A DNA stretch of 64,000 nt, taken from NCBI GenBank assembly GCA_946807835.1, contig OX327696.1, forward strand, positions 9,064,501-9,128,500. Direction: 5' to 3'. The stretch is from Ailanthus altissimus. Its lineage: Eukaryota; Streptophyta; Magnoliopsida; Sapindales; Simaroubaceae. Under the pieces are notes generated by a model. The model ran no database searches. It was not told where the DNA came from and saw only the letters and a program-made list of their open reading frames with translations. A program made the position numbers and the translations under genes. Shown piece by piece: positions 57,667 through 64,000 of this stretch. Position 1 is the first letter of the stretch, and each line of letters starts with the position of its first letter.

Positions 57667-57949
57667 AGATGAACTTCTTTAATTTGCACACCAAATATTT
57701 TGAATCTTTGAATTTAAAATTCTCTAGTTGCAACATGTATATGGTTTTTTCAATATTTTCATTGAAAAATGCAATATTTACGCCCATCTGATGTAGCTTT
57801 AAATCATAATGAGCTACAAGTGTCATAATACTTTTGAAAGAGTCTTTTGATAAAACCGGAGAAAAAATATATTTATAATCAATGCCTTTCTTTTGAATGA
57901 AATCTTTTGCGACTAGACATGCCTTATATCTTTTGACATTGCTTTTCAA
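57667..57949 (-). pseudogene. Copia reverse transcriptase, N-terminal part (second element)
   Basis: Shows RYKACLVAKDFIQKKGIDYK, FSPVLSKDSFKSIMTLVAHY, LHQMGVNIAFFNENIEKTIY and SKYLVCKLKKFI up to the X6 insertion. The usual QMDVKTAFLNG has become QMGVNIAFFNE, which loses a catalytic Asp. Confidence 0.92.
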
Positions 57950-59183
57950 ATCCTATTTGGGTATAAAAATCCATTTACAGCCAATTGGTTTCGCTCTTTT
58001 AGGCAATTTGATAAAATCCCAAATGTTGTTGTCTAAAATTGATTTTATCTCATCTTTCATGGCATCAATTCATTTTTAGGAGTTCACACTTTGTTTGACT
58101 TGACTGAAAGTTATTGAATCATCTTCCAGTCATGTTCTTAAAGATACACGACATAATCATCCGTAATTGCTGATCTCCTTTCCCTAGTGCATCTCCTTAA
58201 TGGCACTTCTAACTGAGGTTGTTATTACTCATCTATGTAAGCAGAAATAGGTTCTTCAATATTAGCATGAGGTATCTCAGGAACTTCTTGATTATTTGTA
58301 TTTACATCCTGCATAATGATAGGTGCAATTACCTGTTCATTATCAATTGTAAAATTAAAAATAGTAACATATTCCTCTTTAAAGACGATGTTCCTAAGTT
58401 TAGCACTCCTACTATATTCAACATCCTCAATGAATTTAGCATTACCTGTCTTGAAAAAAGATATGTTTGAGGGATTATAAAACTTGAAACCCTCGATCTC
58501 TCCGAGCTTTCAATAAAATAACAGCTTATTTTTCTTAAGTCCAACTTTCTTTCGTTAGACTTATATGTCCTAACTATAACTAGACAACCCTAGATATACA
58601 AATGCCTAATACGAGGTTTCTTTTTATTCCATAACTCATATGGGATTTTAACTACTATTTTATTGTGAACATGATTAACGATACACTACAATCTTTAAGG
58701 TCTTGCTCCAAAGAGATTCTAGTAAACAAGAATGATTTATCATACTTCTAACCATATCATTTATGGTCTGATTTCGTCTCTCGGCTACACCATTTTAACT
58801 TAGAGTCCCCAACATAATGTATTGAGGAACGATGCCATAGGGAATGGACCACAAATATCAGTATCAATTAATTCCAAGACGTTTGAACTCATGTTGGTAC
58901 TAATTTTTCTAACATTTATTTATTTTCCCTTAATGCATTCAATACATATTTTAAAATTTGAAAAATCAAGGAAATTTAGAATTTCTTTTGACACAAGCCT
59001 TTGAATTCTTTATTTAGAAATATATCATAAACGCTAATACCATAACATGTAAAAATTCTCATTAACTAATTTGCATTTTATACCACAATTGCTTACATTC
59101 AAGGTTTCATTAATTTGTGAAGTATGAAGATCCAATTGATATAGATTATCAACTAAAGAACCAATACAACTAATATTTGAATT
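57950..59183 (-). pseudogene. Copia integrase and linker (second element)
   Basis: Broken minus-strand frames include NGVAERRNQTINDMVRSMI (integrase Glu region, about 58790-58730) and EGFKFYNPSNISFFKTGNAK, FIEDVEYSRSAKLRNIVFKE (58540-58350, integrase C terminus). The D-D part upstream is not clearly legible. Confidence 0.75.
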
Positions 59184-59640
59184 CTAAAAGAGACTAAACT
59201 TTTTATTTTCAAATGAACAAGAGTAACCAAATTTGTCCAAACAAGAAATAAAAATCACATTCCGTCTAAATGACGGTACATAAAATATCTCATGCAAATT
59301 CAAATAATAAACAGATTCTAGTTGTAATCTAAAAAATTTAATTGCCTCAACAAGAGCCTTGTTGCCATCACCCACATAGATGAATCTTTCTATATCAGTT
59401 GGCAGTCAGCTCCTTAGATAACCCTGCATAGTCACACTTATGTGAGTAGTTGCACCTGTATCTATCCACTAAGTATGACTTGGTAATAAAGCCAAATTAA
59501 CTTCTGAACAAACAAAGTTGAGAAGTCTACCATTTTTTGTGAGCCATTTTGCATATTTGGAACAATCATCCTTCACATGTCCAACTTTCTTGCAAAAGTA
59601 ACAGGTGGTTTCATCATTCTATTTCTTTTGCACCTTAAGC
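59184..59640 (-). pseudogene. Copia zinc knuckle, protease and pre-integrase (second element)
   Basis: Zinc knuckle CYFCKKVGHVKDDC at about 59620-59575, followed by KYAKWL and the protease active site WIDTGATTHIS near 59480, with a stop in place of Trp just before it. Then YVGDGNKALVEAIKFFRLQL, LHEIFYVPSFRRN and a pre-integrase region to 59184. Confidence 0.88.
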
Positions 59641-59755
59641 TGTGAAGTTCTAATGTCTGCAACTCTTTTTCCTTTATTGTCCTTTTTTCTTTTCTTGTTG
59701 GCAACATTGTCATTAGAAAAAATTGTTAAATGTGCACTTTCTATCTTTTCTTGTT

Positions 59756-60147
59756 TCAATCTCTCTTTCTCTTGCACACATTGAGCAATGACCTCATTAA
59801 GAGTTTCTCCTTTTGAGTGTTATAACTGATTTTAAAATGACTGTATTGTGCAAGAAGAAAGATCAAATTCAAGTGCATAAGAATGTCATCCGATAACTCT
59901 AAGTTTAGTACCTTTAATCTTGTAACATGATTAGAAATTTTTATAATGTACTCTCTTATATTTTCTTTGCCTTTATACCGTATTGAAATGAGCTTAGACA
60001 AAATAGTGCTTGTTTCGACCTTTTCATTACTAGCGAATCGGTCCGTTATTTGGTTCAGAAACTTTTTAGCATTTTCTTCCTCAGGCATTGTGGCCCTGAT
60101 GGTATCCAAAATAGAGTGCTTCATGATCATAAGACTTATGCGATTAG
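59756..60147 (-). pseudogene. Copia gag, main part (second element)
   Basis: From the X7 insertion: RISLMIMKHSILDTIRATMP, EEENAKKFLNQITDRFASNE, KVETSTILSKLISIRYKGK and LELSDDILMHLNL, a typical UBN2-like copia gag. The frame before 60147 belongs to X7. Confidence 0.9.
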
Positions 60148-62535
60148 TGTTAAGAATTGAGTGTGTGATATACAAGTGTATACATAATTTCACAAATTAC
60201 TATATGCAGCGGAAGCATGTTAACAAATACACTCAATTTAACAATTAAACACATATATCACATATATGAACAAGTATAACTATTATACAAAAATATTTAT
60301 AATGAACAATTGAATTAAAATATTATATAAAAACATTCACCTAATGAAGGTAACTTTACAAAATCTTAAAGTCTTTCATCAATCCATGTGAAGAGCTCAT
60401 CTTAAAGTATATTTTTGAACAATTCTAATCCATAACGGTTTGGTGGGATTAAGGAACTAGAATGGTAGCTTAGTTTTAGAATTTTTAGTAACATGTATTC
60501 AAACTCTTTTGAATACAATTTATGTTTCTTAAATGGAGATGATAAATATATTACATACAACTCTTGTATTTATTAGAAATATTATATATATAACTCTTGT
60601 ATTATTTTTAGAAACAATTTTCATAAGATAATTATTTTGAACAACTCTTGTCTAATATAATTATCTTTCTCCATTATCTTTTTATTCATTTTAGGTCATC
60701 CATTAGAGAATGAGATGAAGAGAAGTTTATTTATTTTTTCAACACTTGAAAGAACAAAACTCAAAACTCTCACTTATCTTGTTATTGCCGAATTCTCCTC
60801 TCCAAATTGAATGAATGAATTCAATTGTTAGCTAAAATCAATTTTGTTTATTCAACACTTTGGTTAAACAAAAATAAGTACTCCACTAATTTTATTGTTG
60901 GTCTCCCACTTATGATTAATTTAATCAAGCACTAAATTAATGGCCACCTAAATTAATCTTTACCTAACAAATATAATTACTTTAATTATAATGGATAAAT
61001 AAATGGCTAACATCTAAGCCACTCATTGTATTAAAATACAATGTCATGATTTATATATATTATAATATTATCTAATAATATAATAATAATATATAATTTA
61101 ATTATTTAAAATAATTTTGAATAATTACTTTTTATCTTACTAATTTTTACTACTAAGATTAAATGGTAAAAAGGTAAAATTAAGTCATGTAACAAATTGT
61201 GCCACTTGTCAACCTCCTATTGATTAACAACCCTTATTAATTAATTAAGTGATGTACTTAATAATTAAGTTTTGACAAATATACATCCCGAGGGATCCCA
61301 AAATAATTATCTTATTTTGCTGAAATTTATCGAATCAAACTATTCAATCCAATCCGCTACCCTGGTGAGCAACGAGTACACTTCATATTGTGAGCCTCTC
61401 TAGGTCCACACCTGAGTTTTCATATGGAGCTCTTCCATACATCCATGAAGGATGTCCCACACACACGTTACGGATATTACAAATCAGCATGTTAGACCCA
61501 TGCAAGTTGAGGTTATTGCATATTCGTATAATCCTTCCATCAATTTATATCCTTGAAGAGCAGAGATATAGATCATCACCATTAAATCTTTATTTGCTCA
61601 ACCATGAATTTATCTTTAGATTTATATTTTATTAAACAATATCCGCAAAAACTTTTGTGATATTGTTTATTCCTTCGGAATATATTTTTTGAGGTTTATG
61701 CTTGTGGCCATAAGACTTTCTGAAATACAATCTCGGAGCATCAGGATATACAACCCACTCATATAAGCTAATAAATCTTATATCTACACACACTAGACTT
61801 CATGAGCATCGGACCATACCCAGTGACACGCAGCAGTCAGACCATGAAAAGTTTTTGACATGTGTGAAAACCAAAGCATGGTGGATCACTCACAAGCCCA
61901 CCATGGCAACCTTCCATTGACGACTTTATAAGATGTCTAGTGGAGATTCCCGTGAGTCTGTTCAATATCCAGTCCTTACTGAATACCTACATCTCTATAC
62001 GAGCTTCCCACTAAGCTCATGGTTTGCTAAGACTAACCATCTGGACCATCCAAATATAGACATACACTAATCTATATTAATAGGTTCCGTCGATAGACCC
62101 GCATTAATGAAATTAGATCAGGAACATTGTGTTTGAGAACATTCTTGCATAATGGCATTTCCTAGCACTATTTATAACTCTTTGTAACTATATCATTGCT
62201 AATATATTCTCAGGTTATTGTCCTATTTCAAATAAGGCTCTAACTTCTTAGATTTCGCTAACTATATAAACTTGCTAACTCTTAGCTTCACTAACTCTTA
62301 GCACTACTAACTCTTAGTACTTCTAACTATTAGCGTTGCTAACTCTTAGCACTGATCTAAACTCCTTTAGATCAAATTTGAACTCCTTCAGATCATACAA
62401 TATCTGAAACATTACAAGCATCTTACCATTTAATAATAAATAATATTAATAATTTTATTAGAAATGATAATTGTATAAATACTATCATTATATATTTATA
62501 TATAATGGAATGACACGTAAGCATAAATCCTAACA
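60148..62535 (+). mobile_element. X copy 7, complete solo LTR inside copia gag
   Basis: 2388 bp, TGTTAAGAATTG...AATCCTAACA. Flanks ATTAG (60143-60147) and GTTAG (62536-62540) differ at one base, a decayed target duplication. Removing it rejoins gag between SN and RISL. Confidence 0.9.
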
Positions 62536-62715
62536 GTTAGAACATTTTCATTTTTCATAAAGTGCCATTTGTTCAGCAGTATTGCCATTAGTAAGGGCGA
62601 AAAGTTCTTCCATTTAGATTGCATAATATAAATCCATACACCCAAGCACAATAGTAATGTGCTCCTCCTATTTCCTAAAGTTGGTGCTGCCAAGCACTGG
62701 AATGTTGTTTAAATT
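62536..62715 (-). pseudogene. Copia gag, N-terminal part (second element)
   Basis: Minus-strand frame reads NNIPVLGSTNFRK-stop-EEHI, IVLGCMDLYYAI-stop-MEEL and LTNGNTAEQMALYEK-stop, where stops replace Trp or Gln codons. It continues directly into the part at 60147 once X7 is removed. Confidence 0.85.
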
Positions 62716-62740
62716 GGCAATTATAAAAGAAGCATTTACT

Positions 62741-63938
62741 ATATAGAACAAACAAAAAACTCACAATTAATAACTATGTCATTTAATCATGCATACATAT
62801 ACACGCATAATATAAGATAATAAATTGTTTATTATAAGATACCAAACACAAAATTGTTATTTAGTCTTTGGACATAAATAATAATTTGTAAACGATACTC
62901 TAAAAACTTGGTTAGTAAATATTGATAATAAATTCTATCAATAATATATTTTTCTTTGGACCGACATATTATATGCATAGAAAAATATCAAAGTTTATCA
63001 CATATTTACTACCACATGTATTATTATCTGACCAAAAAATAATCTTTCTTTGGGCCGATTATTTTTCGCATAGATTTAAATACAATTATTTAGTTTCTTT
63101 AATAATATCCACATATTTCAAAATAAATAAATCTACATAAAATGTGTCACTTTTGTGGCATTTTATTTCAATTTATTTATTATGAAATACTAGATTTTAG
63201 TTTGTAGAAAAAAAAAGAGAAAAAGTAAAATTGTCAAAGTTAAAGTCAAAACTGTCAAAGGACAGGATCGGAGTGAGTCATGGCTGAAATGGTTGGGTCA
63301 GGTCAAGTTTAACCTTTTCTAATTACCAATACCATAAACTTTATCTAATACTCTAAACTCAAAAATAGGCTTAGGTCTATCATAATTTACTTGATTTGAT
63401 CAATATATTGGATATATAAAATTTGGGCCCGATAAAATTCTTATAGGCCTTATAAAATTGACTTGATGAATTCTTAAAATTTGTGGACACTAACTACTTA
63501 ATATGCACCACAATTAAAAAGAAATTCCATCAAATTTTGGCATTATCACTTTGAGTTTGAATAAAATTTATTTTCTGCCCTTTTCTTTTTTTTTTATTAA
63601 TTAAAAATAAATCTCATAATTCATATACTACAAAGGAGATTATGAATGCATCCAGAGAGATCATGAAAGACATACTGCATGCTCAAATATAAACTAAATT
63701 TTGGTTTGTAAATATACAATTTTGAAGATCATGGATGCAATTAATACAATTCAAAATCATAACTTTTAAAGATAATAAATTGCTTCCATGATACATACAA
63801 AAGTAAAGCAAGTAACCTTTCTTTTAATATGCATATCTGAAACCCACATATGCTTAGGTGTAATTAATATAAACAAATTTAAATCAATTAATGCAAAATG
63901 CATGCAGGCTGAATCTCATATGTGCATCAATACAATTC
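62741..63938. other. AT-rich DNA, possibly copia leader and LTR remains
   Basis: No gene. A TTTCTTTGG(A/G)CCGA..GCATAG block occurs twice (about 62950-62982 and 63045-63075). I could not find the primer site or LTR of the second copia element here. Confidence 0.45.

Positions 63939-63972
<34 letters not shown>
63939..63972. repeat. Compound microsatellite (CA)n(TA)n
   Basis: About nine CA units followed directly by about eight TA units. Confidence 0.95.
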
Positions 63973-64000
63973 GATAATCAATGCTTCATTAAATGCATTT

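Larger units (their letters stand above)
53741..62740 (-). mobile_element. Second Ty1/copia retrotransposon, strongly decayed, split by X6 and X7
   Basis: Minus-strand order: gag (62715-59756, interrupted), zinc knuckle and protease (about 59640-59430), pre-integrase (59375-59184), integrase (about 59150-58200), reverse transcriptase (57949-54841, interrupted), RNase H (to 54193), polypurine tract near 53745-53757 (AAGTGAGAGAT). This copia family differs in sequence from the one at 23408-28875. LTRs are not resolved. Length without X6 and X7 would be about 4.3 kb plus LTRs. Confidence 0.88.

Noticed and set aside
1..64000. tRNA, rRNA, CRISPR or bacterial operon features
   Set aside because: I looked for them and saw none; the window is plant nuclear DNA, and tRNA-like strings seen are retrotransposon primer sites.

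Overview
This is AT-rich nuclear DNA from a flowering plant, most likely a dicot. The evidence is one short intron-split plant gene with GT..AG junctions, surrounded by plant-type retrotransposons: Athila with a tRNA-Asp primer site, Reina- and Tekay-like chromoviruses, Ty1/copia, and a CACTA relic. I cannot name the species.

Host gene. The only gene I would defend as functional runs from 5133 to 20723 (+). It has five exons and encodes a predicted 158-residue small membrane-associated protein that I recognise only as a conserved plant protein of unknown function. A TATA box lies at 5073-5080. Intron 4 is 14,469 bp long because it holds three 0.45-0.47 kb chromovirus LTRs with an integrase/chromodomain fragment, and, inside one of those LTRs, an 11.26 kb Athila element (8233-19493, minus strand) with a perfect 5-bp target duplication (CTTAG).

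Rest of the window, left to right. 1-2176: the end of a long-LTR family here called X. 2177-5072: AT-rich intergenic DNA. 5073-20723: the gene. 20724-23407: intergenic. 23408-28875: a decayed but complete Ty1/copia element with target duplication TAAAC. About 29190-32500: a decayed Athila-type LTR split by a 2775-bp Tekay-like solo LTR (29543-32317, duplication ATTTG). About 32528-38130: a probable CACTA relic. 38240-40440: fragments of another Athila-type element. About 40700-51120: a roughly 0.4-kb tandem repeat split by a deleted Athila element (from 41077), which is itself interrupted by X copies 2-5. 51121-53740: AT-rich DNA. About 53740-62740: a second Ty1/copia element (minus strand), cut by X6 inside reverse transcriptase (duplication AGATG) and by X7 inside gag. 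The last 1.2 kb is AT-rich.

The nesting gives a relative insertion order, and every element coding region carries stops or frameshifts. Two patterns seem most worth following. First, arrays of a CG-rich palindrome (best form GCGCCGCGGCGC) lie just upstream of the TATA-like box in the LTRs of at least four, probably five, distinct retrotransposon families, with different unit numbers in the two LTRs of one element. Second, family X is represented by seven long LTR-like units and no recognisable internal coding region, and makes up roughly 15 kb of the window.
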